Shown: positions 34,321-43,115, numbered from the stretch's first letter. The stretch: DNA of 64,000 nucleotides from Pseudomonas sp. BN102 (GCF_029871245.1 NZ_SSON01000059.1:59176-123175); one strand, 5' to 3'. Translations and numbers: made by a program. Notes: generated from the sequence alone by a model not told the origin.

Positions 34321-35250
34321 TTAGGTCAGGGCGCCAATGAAGCCGCTGATGCTGACGAAGGCCAGCACCGTGGTGACCACCAGGGCTGCGGCGCAGCGGC
34401 CTTCGAGGCCGAAGCGCTGGCCGAGGATGGGGTAGATGCTCATCATCGGCGCGCAGGCGAAGAGCACGCCGGCCACCCGCAGTGCCGGCTCCACCGGCGG
34501 CAACAGTTGAAAGCTCAGCCATACGGCCAGCGGATGCAGCAACAGCTTGCCGATACTGAGCTGCGCCACGTCCTTCACCAGCCCGCCGGCCTTGAGGCCA
34601 TAAAGGCTGGCCCCTATGACAAAGAGCGCCACGGGCGCCGAAGCCGCGGCCAGCATCTCCACCACCCTGGCCGGTACGGCCGGCAGGCGAACCCCGAGCA
34701 AAGCCAGCGCCAGGCCGATGCTGATGGCGATGATGATCGGGTTGCGCAGCAGGCGCATGAAGGTATCCAGCAAAGCCGCGCGCAGGCTTCCTCCGTTCTG
34801 CCGGCCCAGTTCGGCGATGCCCAGCGCCAGGGGGATCATAAGCAGGTTCTCCACCAGCATCCCCAGGGCCAGGGCCACTGCCGCGGGCGAACCGAGCACC
34901 ATGACCACTATCGGGTAGCCGATGAAGCCGCTGTTGGACACCGACATGCCCATGCCACTCAGGGCGCTGCCGCTGAGGCCGTCTTTGCGCACCAGGCGGG
35001 AAAACAGGAAGCCACCCCAGAACACCGCCTGGGAGCCGATGCCGTAGGCCAGCAGGTAGGTGGCGTCGAACACCTCGTCCAGGGGCTTTTCCAGCAGCGC
35101 ACGTATCACCAGGGCCGGCAGGGCGAAGGTGATGACGAACTTGCCGAGGCCGAGGACCTGTTCCGGGCCCACCAACCGCCCGCGGGCGGACAAGAAGCCG
35201 ATGCCGATCAGGATGAAGATCGGCGCGGTAATGCCAAGTATCTGGAGCAT
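34321..35250 (-). CDS. AEC family transporter
   Basis: A 309-residue inner-membrane protein with ten helices in two halves, related to malonate carriers and auxin efflux carriers: start MLQILGITAPIFILIGIGFL, then GMSVSNSGFIGYPIV and ACAPMMSIYPILGQRFG near the end. I chose ATG 35250; the long upstream extension overlaps the ATPase gene in another frame. It starts 17 bases after the ZapE-like gene. Members export or import small organic acids; substrate unknown. Confidence 0.9.
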   Translation of the reverse strand: MLQILGITAPIFILIGIGFLSARGRLVGPEQVLGLGKFVITFALPALVIRALLEKPLDEVFDATYLLAYGIGSQAVFWGGFLFSRLVRKDGLSGSALSGMGMSVSNSGFIGYPIVVMVLGSPAAVALALGMLVENLLMIPLALGIAELGRQNGGSLRAALLDTFMRLLRNPIIIAISIGLALALLGVRLPAVPARVVEMLAAASAPVALFVIGASLYGLKAGGLVKDVAQLSIGKLLLHPLAVWLSFQLLPPVEPALRVAGVLFACAPMMSIYPILGQRFGLEGRCAAALVVTTVLAFVSISGFIGALT

Positions 35251-35267
35251 TCGGGGTTCTTCAGTGT

Positions 35268-36365
35268 TCAGTGTCCATTGCCCGGCTGCAGCGGTTTCAA
35301 CTGCTGCAGCCGGCTGCGGGTACGGGAGAAATCCATATGGGGCTTGCCGCGGCACAGGTCGTCCAGGCTGGCTTCGCTGCCGAGCAGCAGCCGGGTGCCG
35401 GCGTCGTAGGCGATGTCGATCAGGTTGACGAAGCGTTGCTGCACGTCGATGGGCTCTTCCCCCAGGCAGGGCACATCGCTGATGGCCAGGTGGCGGAAGC
35501 GCTGGCAGAGCCAGAGGAAGTCGGCACTGGAATGCGGCCTGCGGCACAGTTCGTCGAAGTCCAGCCAGGCGCTCTCACCCTCCATGGCCCGCACATTCAG
35601 GGGATGGTGGTTGACCGCCACCTCCACATCCCGGTCGGCGGCAACGGTCAGGCCCAGCTGGCGCTCGATCCAGCTCGCGGCGAATCCCGACAGCGGCCAG
35701 CAGTAGCGACCCCAGGATTCCAGCTCGCCACGGTGCTGGCGGTAGTCCTCGCCGCCATCCACCTCGAACACCTCGAAGCGCTTCTCGATCAGCGCGATGG
35801 CCGGCTTGAAGCGTTCGCGGTAGAGCGGATTGGGGCAGAGGCCGTCAGGATGGTAGTTGGACGTGCAGACCAGCCCCACGCCCTCCTCCACCAGCACCTT
35901 GAGCAGGCGTCCGAGGAGCACGGCATCACCTATGTCATGCACGTGGAATTCGTCGAAGCAAAGCAGCCTCGTTTCCGCCGCCAGCGCCCGCGCGGCCAGG
36001 GCCAGCGGGTCCGGCTGGCCGTTGTGGGCCGGCATCCGCGTCTGCAGCTCCTGGAGGAAGGCATGGAAGTGCACGCGGCGCTTGGCCTTGAGCGGCGCGG
36101 CGGCGAAAAAGGCATCCATCAGGAAGCTCTTGCCGCGCCCCACTCCGCCCCACAGGTAGATGCCTGCGGGCGGACTCCGCAGCCAGCCTTTTCTCCCCGC
36201 CAGTAGCGACTCCAGCCATTGCCCGAGCCGGGCAATGGCGGTGCGTTGCGCTGCGTCGGCCCGGTAGCCCCGGCCCTCCAGCAGGGTCTCGAAGTGCCAT
36301 TCGATGCGCTGGCCGACGGCTTCGTCCAGCGCATCGAATGCGGATTCCCGCTTCCTAGAAGTCAA
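35268..36365 (-). CDS. ZapE/AFG1-like ATPase
   Basis: A 365-residue AAA-type ATPase of the AFG1/ZapE family. Walker A is GGVGRGKS (residues 73-80), Walker B LLCFDEF (134-140) followed by HVHDIGDA, and the family block TSNYHPDGLCPNPLYRERF is present. No ATG exists in the right place; I use TTG 36365, overlapping the end of pcaG by 11 bases with a purine-rich GGAGAAGGGG before it. In most gammaproteobacteria zapE lies next to ribosomal-protein genes, so this is likely an extra copy coupled to pcaHG. Its job here is unknown. Confidence 0.85.
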   Translation of the reverse strand: MTSRKRESAFDALDEAVGQRIEWHFETLLEGRGYRADAAQRTAIARLGQWLESLLAGRKGWLRSPPAGIYLWGGVGRGKSFLMDAFFAAAPLKAKRRVHFHAFLQELQTRMPAHNGQPDPLALAARALAAETRLLCFDEFHVHDIGDAVLLGRLLKVLVEEGVGLVCTSNYHPDGLCPNPLYRERFKPAIALIEKRFEVFEVDGGEDYRQHRGELESWGRYCWPLSGFAASWIERQLGLTVAADRDVEVAVNHHPLNVRAMEGESAWLDFDELCRRPHSSADFLWLCQRFRHLAISDVPCLGEEPIDVQQRFVNLIDIAYDAGTRLLLGSEASLDDLCRGKPHMDFSRTRSRLQQLKPLQPGNGH

Positions 36366-36960
36366 AGAAAACCGTTTCCCCTTCTCCCTGGATGCGGATG
36401 TCGAAGCGGTAGGCCAGCTTGCCATCCACCTCGCAGCGCTGAGCCACCAGGGTCTCGCGGCGCTGCGGCTGCTCGATCAGGTTGAGCACCGGGTCGGCGG
36501 CGTTGGCCTGGGCTTCGTCGTCGAAGTAAAGGCGCGTCTGCAGGTGGATATTGATGCCACGGGCAAACAGCGAGACGTTGATATGCGGCGCCATGGGCAC
36601 GCCGGCGGCGTTCTTCACCACGCCTGGCTTGACCGTGTGCAAGGCCCATTCGCCGGCGTCGAAGGTGGTCGCTGTACGGCCGAAGCAGTTGAACGGCTTT
36701 TCCAGGTCGAAGGCGGCGTCGTATTCGCCCTCGTGGTTGGCCTGCCAGAACTCCAGGAAGGAGTCGCGCACCAGGTGGCCGTTGCCGTCGTAGACGCGGC
36801 CGATCAGCAGGATTTGCTGGCCGGGCGCGTCGGCCTTGGCCATCCGGTTCCAGATTTCCTGGTCACGGGTCGGGTTGCCGGCCGCTTCCAGGGCCAGGCC
36901 GATATGGACGTAGGGGCCGGCGGTCTGCGAGGGGGTTTCCGGCAGCAGTTCGATAGGCAT
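36355..36960 (-). CDS. pcaG: protocatechuate 3,4-dioxygenase, alpha chain
   Basis: Structural partner of PcaH. 201 residues; MPIELLPETPSQTAGPYVHIGL, FLEFWQANHEGEYD and NVSLFARGINIHLQTRLYF are characteristic. It lacks the iron ligands, as expected for the alpha chain. It starts 12 bases after pcaH and ends 11 bases inside the predicted start of the ATPase gene. Confidence 0.96.
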   Translation of the reverse strand: MPIELLPETPSQTAGPYVHIGLALEAAGNPTRDQEIWNRMAKADAPGQQILLIGRVYDGNGHLVRDSFLEFWQANHEGEYDAAFDLEKPFNCFGRTATTFDAGEWALHTVKPGVVKNAAGVPMAPHINVSLFARGINIHLQTRLYFDDEAQANAADPVLNLIEQPQRRETLVAQRCEVDGKLAYRFDIRIQGEGETVFFDF

Positions 36961-36972
36961 GCGCGTGGCTCC

Positions 36973-37692
36973 TCAGCGGTTTTCGAAATGGGTCTTGCGC
37001 TGGCCGCGCAGGACGATGTCGAAGCGATACGCCAGGCAATCCATGGGATTGGCCATGCTCATGTCGAGCCTGGCGATCAGGGTCTGCACCGCTTCGGGGT
37101 TGGCGATCGACTTGACGATGGGGCACATCGGGATCAGCGGGTCGCCTTCGAAGTACAGTTGGGTGATCAGGCGGGTGGAGATGGACGGCCCGCTGATGGA
37201 GAAGTGGATATGCGCCGGGCGCCAATCGTTCGGGCCGTTGCGCCAGGGGTACGGGCCCGGCTTGATGGTGCGGAAGCTGTAGTTGCCTTCGCTGTCGGTC
37301 AGGGCGCGGCCGACGCCACCGAAGTTCGGGTCCAGCGGGGCCAGGTAGCGGTCGTTCTTGTGACGGTAGCGGCCGCCGGCATTGGCCTGCCACATCTCCA
37401 CCAGGGTGTGGGGCACCGGCTTGCCGTACTGGTCGAAGACCCGGCCGGAAACGATGATGCGCTCGCCGATCGGCAGCCCGCCGTTGTTGAAGTTGAGCAG
37501 CAGGTCGTTGTCGTGCTGGCCCATCTTCAGGTGGGAGAAGTCCGGGCCGCTGGTCTCGGAGATGGACTGCGGGATGCTCACCAGCGCCTGGCGCGGGGAG
37601 CGGGCGACGGACGTCTTGTAGTCGGGGGTGAAGGCTTTCGGGTGCCAGTTTCGGTCACGAATGACGAAGCGGCTGTTTTCCGCATCGGACAT
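36973..37692 (-). CDS. pcaH: protocatechuate 3,4-dioxygenase, beta chain
   Basis: Cleaves protocatechuate between its two hydroxyls to 3-carboxy-cis,cis-muconate. 239 residues. The ferric ligands Tyr109, Tyr148, His161 and His163 are present ([22 protein letters not shown]), matching P. putida Tyr108, Tyr147, His160 and His162 with an offset of one. AAGAGGAAA precedes ATG 37692. First gene of its operon. A PcaQ-type operator lies 117 bases upstream, and the LysR gene is just beyond. Confidence 0.97.
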   Translation of the reverse strand: MSDAENSRFVIRDRNWHPKAFTPDYKTSVARSPRQALVSIPQSISETSGPDFSHLKMGQHDNDLLLNFNNGGLPIGERIIVSGRVFDQYGKPVPHTLVEMWQANAGGRYRHKNDRYLAPLDPNFGGVGRALTDSEGNYSFRTIKPGPYPWRNGPNDWRPAHIHFSISGPSISTRLITQLYFEGDPLIPMCPIVKSIANPEAVQTLIARLDMSMANPMDCLAYRFDIVLRGQRKTHFENR

Positions 37693-37808
37693 CACGGTTT
37701 CCTCTTCTTGGAGTTGTCGGGCGGCCCGTCAATGCCAGGGCAGCGGGCCGTGGGTCGCAGTGTCGTCCAATGGGGGCGGATCGAAAATTGAAATCCTGCC
37801 TGCGATCC

Positions 37809-37824
37809 ATAACCGATTGGTTAT
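37809..37824. promoter_or_regulatory. PcaQ-type operator before pcaHG
   Basis: ATAACCGATTGGTTAT: perfect arms ATAACC/GGTTAT around four bases, matching the PcaQ motif ATAACC-N4-GGTTA known from rhizobia. It overlaps the last codons and stop of the LysR gene and lies upstream of pcaH. Confidence 0.82.
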
Positions 37825-38750
37825 GTGAGGCGCCCCTCGCGATAGTCCAGGCCCGCCTCCCGCAGGGTCTCCACCGCCCACTGGGCCGCCAGCGACAGCG
37901 GCAGGGAAGCATTGCTGCAGATGCCCACCGAGCCGCCGGGCTCCTTGAAGCCGAGGTCCAGCTCGACCAGCTCGCCCTTGCCCAGGTCCAGGCGCACCGC
38001 GTCCAGGGGCGCGATCCACACGGCATCGCCGTTCAGCACGTAGCGCCGGCTGAGGGCCAGGGACAGGGTCTCCAGGCGCTGGCGCGGCGGGCTGATGCCG
38101 CTCTGCACGAAGAAGCCGTCGGCATGCTTGCGGATGGTGGTGCCGGCCAGCGGCAGTACCAGGGGAAAACCGTCCAGGGAGCGACGGTCGGCGCCCTCCT
38201 CCAGCAAGGGATGGCCGGCACGGACCACCAGGGTCATGGATTCGCTGTACAGGTGCTCGAAGGTCAGACCGTGGATTTCCGGGCTGTCGGTCATGCGCCC
38301 CACCACCAGGTCCAGCTCGCCCACGCGCAACTGCGACAGCAGGTAGGCGCCCGGCCCGGTGAGCACGCTGACCACCAGCGAGGGGTGCCGCTGGTGCAAG
38401 CGCTTCACCACTTCCGGCAGCAACAGGCCTTCCACCGTGGACAGCACGCCCAGGCGCACGGCGCCGGCGGCGTATTCGCCCTCGCGCAGGCTGTTCACCC
38501 CATCGCGCAGGGCCTGTACGCAAGGGCCGGCGTAGCGCATGAAGGCCAGCCCGGCCTCGGTCAGGCTGGCGCCTCCCTTGCCGCGATCGAAAAGGCTGGC
38601 ATCGAGGATCTCCTCCAGCTCCTTGAGGGTCTTGGAAATGGCCGGCTGGCTCACCGCCAACTGGTCCGCCGCGCGGGCCAGGCTGCCCTGGCGGGCGACT
38701 TCGAGGAAGCACAGCAGGTGGCGGAATTTGATGCGGGTATCGATGTTCAA
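37821..38750 (-). CDS. pcaQ: LysR family activator of pcaHG (PcaQ)
   Basis: A 309-residue LysR protein: RHLLCFLEVARQGSLARAADQLAVSQPAISKTLKELEE is the N-terminal helix-turn-helix (first 60 residues, shown in part), then a type-2 periplasmic-binding-like effector domain. The RGKGGASLTEAG stretch and overall pattern match PcaQ. Start is TTG 38750 with AGGAA 6 bases upstream, matching LNIDTRIKF; longer ORF starts have no support. Upstream of and collinear with pcaH, unlike the common divergent arrangement; a PcaQ operator overlaps its stop. Confidence 0.88.
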   Translation of the reverse strand: MNIDTRIKFRHLLCFLEVARQGSLARAADQLAVSQPAISKTLKELEEILDASLFDRGKGGASLTEAGLAFMRYAGPCVQALRDGVNSLREGEYAAGAVRLGVLSTVEGLLLPEVVKRLHQRHPSLVVSVLTGPGAYLLSQLRVGELDLVVGRMTDSPEIHGLTFEHLYSESMTLVVRAGHPLLEEGADRRSLDGFPLVLPLAGTTIRKHADGFFVQSGISPPRQRLETLSLALSRRYVLNGDAVWIAPLDAVRLDLGKGELVELDLGFKEPGGSVGICSNASLPLSLAAQWAVETLREAGLDYREGRLT

Positions 38751-38848
38751 CGCAGGGTTCCTGGTGTCGGCTGGCCTGCGAAGGCTAGCCCAAGGACGGG
38801 CCTCGGGGCCAATCCCGCGTGGCTGATCCCCGGTAGGGCGCGTCGCCA

Positions 38849-39121
38849 CTACAGGGCGCAAACCTTCCCCGCCAGCTCCACCCGGCCGAAACGCGCGCCC
38901 TGCTCCAGCGGCGTGATCGCCAGCAGGCGATCGAGGCGCACGGCACAGGGGCCATCCTCCACCTCCAGCACGAAGAATTCCTCCTTCTCCGCGCTGGTAT
39001 GGGTGGTCAACGCCCTGGCCTCGAAGCCACCGCCGTCCACCAACTCCACCCGCAGCAGGTAACCGTAAAGACAGGCGATTTCCAGCAGGTCGTGCAGATC
39101 GCAGTCCAGGGGCTGATACAT
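38849..39121 (-). CDS. Rof-like Rho-binding antiterminator
   Basis: A 90-residue protein that begins MYQPLDCDLHDLLEIACLYG, the pattern of Rof/YaeO (YQPINCDDYDNLELAC), a small Sm-like fold protein that binds and inhibits the Rho termination factor in E. coli. GAGGAGG precedes ATG 39121; the longer ORF is a shadow. It is the third of three small genes (thioredoxin-like, DUF2024, Rof) spaced 10-11 bases apart, opposite a MarR gene. The Rho link rests on similarity only. Confidence 0.75.
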   Translation of the reverse strand: MYQPLDCDLHDLLEIACLYGYLLRVELVDGGGFEARALTTHTSAEKEEFFVLEVEDGPCAVRLDRLLAITPLEQGARFGRVELAGKVCAL

Positions 39122-39131
39122 CGCGGCCTCC

Positions 39132-39386
39132 TCAGCAACCTTGCAACGGGATGATGGAATAGCCCTGCCGGCCGATGGCCTCGGCCACCTGCGGGTTGGC
39201 GACCTCGCTGTGGCAGAACAGGCATTCGCTGGCGGCGATGTCGGCATCCTGCACGCCCCGGCTGGCAAGCCAGTCGTTGGCGTACTGGCGGGCCTGGGCC
39301 TGGTCACCGCCGTTGGTAAGCACGTCGAAGTGCAGGTAGCGGCCATCGCGGGTACGGACATGGGTGTCGAAGATTTTGACGTGCAT
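39132..39386 (-). CDS. DUF2024 family protein
   Basis: An 84-residue protein with MHVKIFDTHVRTRDGRYLHFDV at its start and an ECLFCHSE segment, typical of the DUF2024 family, whose function is not known. It lies 10 bases before the Rof-like gene and 11 after the thioredoxin-like gene. Two Cys spaced CLFC could bind metal or form a disulfide, which fits the redox flavour of its neighbours. Confidence 0.8.
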   Translation of the reverse strand: MHVKIFDTHVRTRDGRYLHFDVLTNGGDQAQARQYANDWLASRGVQDADIAASECLFCHSEVANPQVAEAIGRQGYSIIPLQGC

Positions 39387-39397
39387 GGTCAGCTCCC

Positions 39398-39628
39398 TTA
39401 CTTCAGGTCGGCGATGGCGGCGCCGAAGTTGATGTGCAGCACCTGGCCATCCACCACCAGGGCGGGAACCGACTGCACACCGGCGGCTTCGGCCTCGACG
39501 ACACGAGCGGGCGCTTCACCCAGGTGCACCACCTCGACCTTCACTTCAGGGGCGAGCAACTGCAGCAGGGTCTGCTCGGCGGAAACGCAAACGGGGCAGC
39601 CGGCGTGAAAGTAGCGAGCGGTAGTCAT
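39398..39628 (-). CDS. thioredoxin/glutaredoxin-like protein
   Basis: A 76-residue mini thioredoxin-fold protein with CPVC (Cys11, Cys14) in the active-site position and the cis-Pro region SVPALVVDG. AGGAGA precedes the ATG. First of three small genes that seem to form one transcript, behind the palindrome GTATCGAATCGATAC and divergent from the MarR gene. Likely a thiol reductase or sensor partner. Confidence 0.85.
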   Translation of the reverse strand: MTTARYFHAGCPVCVSAEQTLLQLLAPEVKVEVVHLGEAPARVVEAEAAGVQSVPALVVDGQVLHINFGAAIADLK

Positions 39629-39650
39629 CTTCAGTCTCCTGGTTAATTTA

Positions 39651-39719
39651 GTATCGAATCGATACCGTAATCAGGTTACCTTGGGCACTCCCTTTGTCAA
39701 TATAGTTTTTACTCGATAC
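39651..39719. promoter_or_regulatory. predicted MarR operators in the divergent promoter region
   Basis: GTATCGAATCGATAC (39651-39665) is a perfect palindrome around one base, 23 bases before the thioredoxin-like gene. A second half-site ACTCGATAC lies at 39711-39719, before the MarR gene. The region between is AT-rich and likely holds both promoters. Confidence 0.65.
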
Positions 39720-39740
39720 TATTTATCGGCGGAGGTGAAG

Positions 39741-40304
39741 ATGATGGCCCTATTCGACCTGTTCGAACGCTTGAGCAGCCTGATGCGCATCTGGCATCGC
39801 GAGCAGCCGCTGCTGGCTGACTTGCAGCCCGTGCAGCTCAGCGCCCTGCAATACCTGGCGCGCTGCAACCACTACTCGGACACGCCGCTAGCGGTAACCG
39901 AGTACCTCGGGCTGACCAAGGGGACCGTTTCGCAATCGCTGAAGGCCCTTGAAGGCAAGGGGCTGATCGCCAAGCGCCAGGATCAGAAGGACAAGCGCAG
40001 CGTGCACCTTGAGCTGACGCCCAGCGCACGGGAACTGCTCGTTGCGGTAACGCCGCCGGCCTTCCTGGTGGAAGCGGCAGCCGCCATGGGCCAGGAAGCG
40101 GCGGAGCTGGAGCGGTTGCTGGGCGCATTGCTGCGCAGCATCCAGCGCCAGAACGATGTGCCCGGCTTCGGACTCTGCAAGAGCTGCCGATTTCACCAGC
40201 AACGGGATGGCGAGCCCTTCTGCGGACTGACCCAGGAACCCCTGGGCCGCTCGTCCATCGAACTGATCTGCCGCGAGCACGCACCTCGCGACGAAGCCGC
40301 CTGA
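39741..40304 (+). CDS. MarR family regulator with a C-terminal Cys cluster
   Basis: A 187-residue MarR protein. The winged helix covers about residues 35-100 (LSALQYLARCNHYSDTPLAV, GLTKGTVSQSLKALEGKGLI, DKRSVHLELT). Beyond residue 140 comes an unusual tail with CKSCRFH, FCG and CREH (Cys146, Cys149, Cys161, Cys177), resembling a small metal or redox site. GGAGGT is 5 bases before ATG 39741; ATG 39744 is equally possible. Divergent from the thioredoxin/DUF2024/Rof genes, which it probably represses through GTATCGA half-sites. Confidence 0.9.
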   Translation: MMALFDLFERLSSLMRIWHREQPLLADLQPVQLSALQYLARCNHYSDTPLAVTEYLGLTKGTVSQSLKALEGKGLIAKRQDQKDKRSVHLELTPSARELLVAVTPPAFLVEAAAAMGQEAAELERLLGALLRSIQRQNDVPGFGLCKSCRFHQQRDGEPFCGLTQEPLGRSSIELICREHAPRDEAA

Positions 40305-40357
40305 TCACACGCTGCGTCGCAACCGGAAGCGCGATGGGCTTCCCTGCCCCGCGCCGG

Positions 40358-40618
40358 CTAGGCGGTCTTCTTGAAGAGTTCGCGCCCCTGGTCCAGGCAT
40401 TGGTCGACCAGCCACTTGCCGTGGGCGATGGACGCGTGCTGGGCCTTGTCCAGTTCGGCGAGGAAGGCGTACTGCATCGGCAGGGCGATGCGACCGGTGG
40501 TCTGGCCGTCAGGCGCGGTGATATGACAGCCGGCGGCCCAGGGCGTGGGAATCCCCGGATGCTCGACGACGTCGGCGACTATGGTGTGGTTGCGGTGGAC
40601 GCATTGCAGGGTGCTCAT
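40358..40618 (-). CDS. small conserved-looking protein of unknown function (86 aa)
   Basis: Starts MSTLQCVHRNHTIVADVVEH at ATG 40618 with GAGGT upstream; C-terminal half is helical (FLAELDKAQHASIAHGKWLVD). I do not recognise the family. No membrane segment or catalytic motif. Convergent with the MarR gene and divergent from the AhpD-like gene. Start and frame are supported by codon use and ribosome site. Confidence 0.7.
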   Translation of the reverse strand: MSTLQCVHRNHTIVADVVEHPGIPTPWAAGCHITAPDGQTTGRIALPMQYAFLAELDKAQHASIAHGKWLVDQCLDQGRELFKKTA

Positions 40619-40876
40619 GGGGTCTACCTCGTTGAAGGCCCGGGGCCACGGGGTCGGCCGGCCCGGCGGGCTTGGCATGGAAGTTCAACTAAAGGTCGGC
40701 GTGTACCTTGCTCACTTCCGGATATAGCACAGCGAACCTTCCGAGCCAGTGCAACCGACCAAGGGTCGCCCGTAGGCCTACCGGGTTTCGGGCGAATTGG
40801 CTATTCGGTGCGAACCGGCGCTGGGCTAACGTAAACCTATCCCCCGCAGCCTGCGGGACAACTTGGAGATGGGTTG

Positions 40877-41311
40877 ATGAGCGCAAGAATCGAGTGGGCC
40901 AAGCAAGTTCCCGAAGCCTACAAGGCGATGGTCGGCCTGGAGCAGGCCCTGGCCAAATCCGGCCTGGAAAGCTCGCTGCTCGAACTGATTCGCCTGCGCG
41001 CCTCGCAGATCAATGGCTGTGCCTACTGCGTCAATATGCACGCCAACGACGCGCGCAAGGCCGGCGAGAGCGAAGCCCGCCTGCAGACCCTCGTCGTATG
41101 GCAGGAAACCAATTTCTTCAGCGAACGCGAGCGCGCCGCCTTGGCCTGGGTCGAGAGCCTGACCCAACTGGCCGAGCGCCACGCGCCGCAGCACCAGTTC
41201 GACGCCCTGCGCGAGCACTTCAGCGAGGCCGAGATCGTCAACCTGACCCTGGCCATCGCCACCATCAATGCCTGGAACCGCTTCGGCGTAGGCTTCGCGA
41301 TGACTCCCTGA
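40877..41311 (+). CDS. AhpD/carboxymuconolactone-decarboxylase-like protein
   Basis: A 144-residue protein of the alkylhydroperoxidase D fold. The CxxC-type site is in INGCAYCVNMHANDARKAGE (Cys-x2-Cys followed by His), and ALAWVESLTQL and LAIATINAWNRFGVGF are usual. GGAG precedes the ATG. Such proteins reduce peroxides or act with redox partners; it is not the true PcaC, which lies at 15369 and lacks the CxxC. Followed by a MocR gene on the same strand after 200 bases. Confidence 0.9.
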   Translation: MSARIEWAKQVPEAYKAMVGLEQALAKSGLESSLLELIRLRASQINGCAYCVNMHANDARKAGESEARLQTLVVWQETNFFSERERAALAWVESLTQLAERHAPQHQFDALREHFSEAEIVNLTLAIATINAWNRFGVGFAMTP

Positions 41312-41511
41312 GCGTTATCCCGCGAAACCGGAAAGGGTCGCTTTGTGCGACCCTTTCTGTTGATGGCAGCCCTGCGGTCTGCGAAGGGCTGCGCAGCAGT
41401 CCCCTTCAAACCCCAAAGCCGGCCCCGTCCAATAGCAGAAAAACAAGCCGCGCCACGGAAGACAGCCGGCAATTGCGGTATTTTCTTGCCAATCCCCAGC
41501 CGGAGGCACGC

Positions 41512-42946
41512 ATGGAACTGCACGTCGTCATCCAGGGGCAGCAAGGACCTGTCCGGGCAACTGTATCGCCAGTTGCGCGAGGCCATAGAATCGGGTCGCC
41601 TCAAGGCCGGCACCCAGCTGCCGCCGACGCGCCTGCTGGCCGAGCAACTGGGCATCTCACGCAAGACGGTGGCCGACACCTACGCCCTGCTCACCTACGA
41701 CAATCTGCTCACTGGCAAGGTGGGTGTCGGTACCTTCGTCAACGCCCAGGCCGTCGGCCAAGGCCGCAAGCAGGGGCACGAATCCCTGGCCAGCGCAGCG
41801 ATCGTCGCCAAATGGCGGAATATCTCCATCGCCATGGGTCATCCCTCGATGGACGCAGTGCTGCGCTACGACTTCATCGGCGGCGCCACCACCAGGAACC
41901 AGTTCCCCCAGGACGACTGGCGCCGTTGCGTCCAGCACGCCTTGCGCCAGACGGCCAGGTCACGCGGCCTCTACAGCCAGCCCGCCGGCCTGCCCGCCCT
42001 GCGTGACGCCATTGCCCGCCACGTGGCCTTCTCCCGCGGCGTGCGCTGCAATGCCGAGGACGTGCTGGTCTGCCACGGCGCCCAGCAGGCGCTGGACCTG
42101 CTCGCCCGCGTGCTGATCGAGCCAGGCTGCCGCGTGGCGGTGGAAGACCCCGGCTACCCGCCGGCGCGCCAGTTGTTCGCGGCCCAGGGCGCCGAGGTGA
42201 TTGGCGTGCCGGTAGACGCCGAGGGCATCTGCGTCGACGCCATTCCCGACCATGTGCGGCTGATCTACGTGACTCCCTCGCACCAGTTCCCCCTCGGCAT
42301 GGCCATGAGCCAGGCGCGGCGTGAAGCCTTGCTGGACAAGGCCCTGCGCATCGGCGCGGTGGTCATCGAAGACGACTACGACTGCGAGTTCCGCTACGAA
42401 GGCCGCCCCACCGACACCCTGCAGAGCCTCGACAGCCAGGGCGCAGTGGCCTACGTCGGTACTTTTTCCAAGACCCTGCAGCCGGAATTGCGCCTGGGCT
42501 ACTGCATCCTGCCGCCGGCACTGATCGAGGCCGTCACTGCCGCCAAGCGGCTCTCCGACTGGCACTGCTCCACCCTCACCCAGTGGGCCCTGGCCAAGTT
42601 CATCGACGAAGGTTTCCTGCTCAAGCACATACGCCGCTGCCACGGCATCTATGCGAGCCGCCGGGAACGCATCCTCGAGCGTTTCCGGGACGACCTGGCG
42701 CCCTGGTTCGAACTAGTGCCCTCGGTGGCCGGCTTCCACATCGCCGCCCTGGCCAAAGTGCCGATGGACATTCCACTGCTGGTGGACCTGGCGCGCAAGG
42801 TGGACGTGGGGCTCTATGGCCTCGCCGGCTTTTCCTACCAGGCCCCTCCGCGCAATGGCCTGTTCCTCGGCTATGGCGCCATCGAAACCCTGGACCTCGA
42901 CCCGGCGCTGGACCGGGTGCGGGATATCCTGGGGCAGATTGGGTGA
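41512..42946 (+). pseudogene. MocR/PdxR-type regulator with a frameshift near the start
   Basis: The protein is a GntR-type helix-turn-helix joined to an aminotransferase-like domain: QLYRQLREAIESGRLKAGTQ, ISRKTVADTYALL, then IEDDYDCEFRYEGRPTD and the PLP Lys in YVGTFSKTLQPELRLGY. The natural start is ATG 41512 with GGAGG upstream (MELHVVIQG), but after the four G at 41535-41538 the frame must change by one base to continue as SKDLSGQLYRQL. One extra G in this run explains it: either a real loss-of-function change or a homopolymer sequencing error. Downstream there is no other disruption to the stop at 42946. Confidence 0.75.
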
Positions 42947-42967
42947 GGCTCGCAGGCACAAGACATT

Positions 42968-43064
42968 GTGGGGGCGATTTCAATCGCTAAGCAGGCCGAA
43001 GGTCTGCCCTGATTGTTCCAGGGGGGGCAGCTTCGCTGCCCTTAGCGAATGAATTCGCCCCCAC
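42968..43064. repeat. composite palindromic element, copy 9
   Basis: Left arm GTGGGGGCGATTTCAATCGC, hairpins GCAGGCCGAAGGTCTGC and GGGGCAGCTTCGCTGCCC, right arm intact; order A then B. Between MocR and the semialdehyde dehydrogenase. Confidence 0.93.
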
Positions 43065-43115
43065 AGAAAAGAAAAGGGCCGCATCGCAGCCCCTTCCTTC
43101 GCTCAAGTCACCGGA

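Noticed and set aside
40874..41311. AhpD-like gene as a second pcaC
   Set aside because: It carries the CxxC-x3-H site of AhpD-type peroxidases and lacks PcaC-specific blocks, which are all found at 15369.
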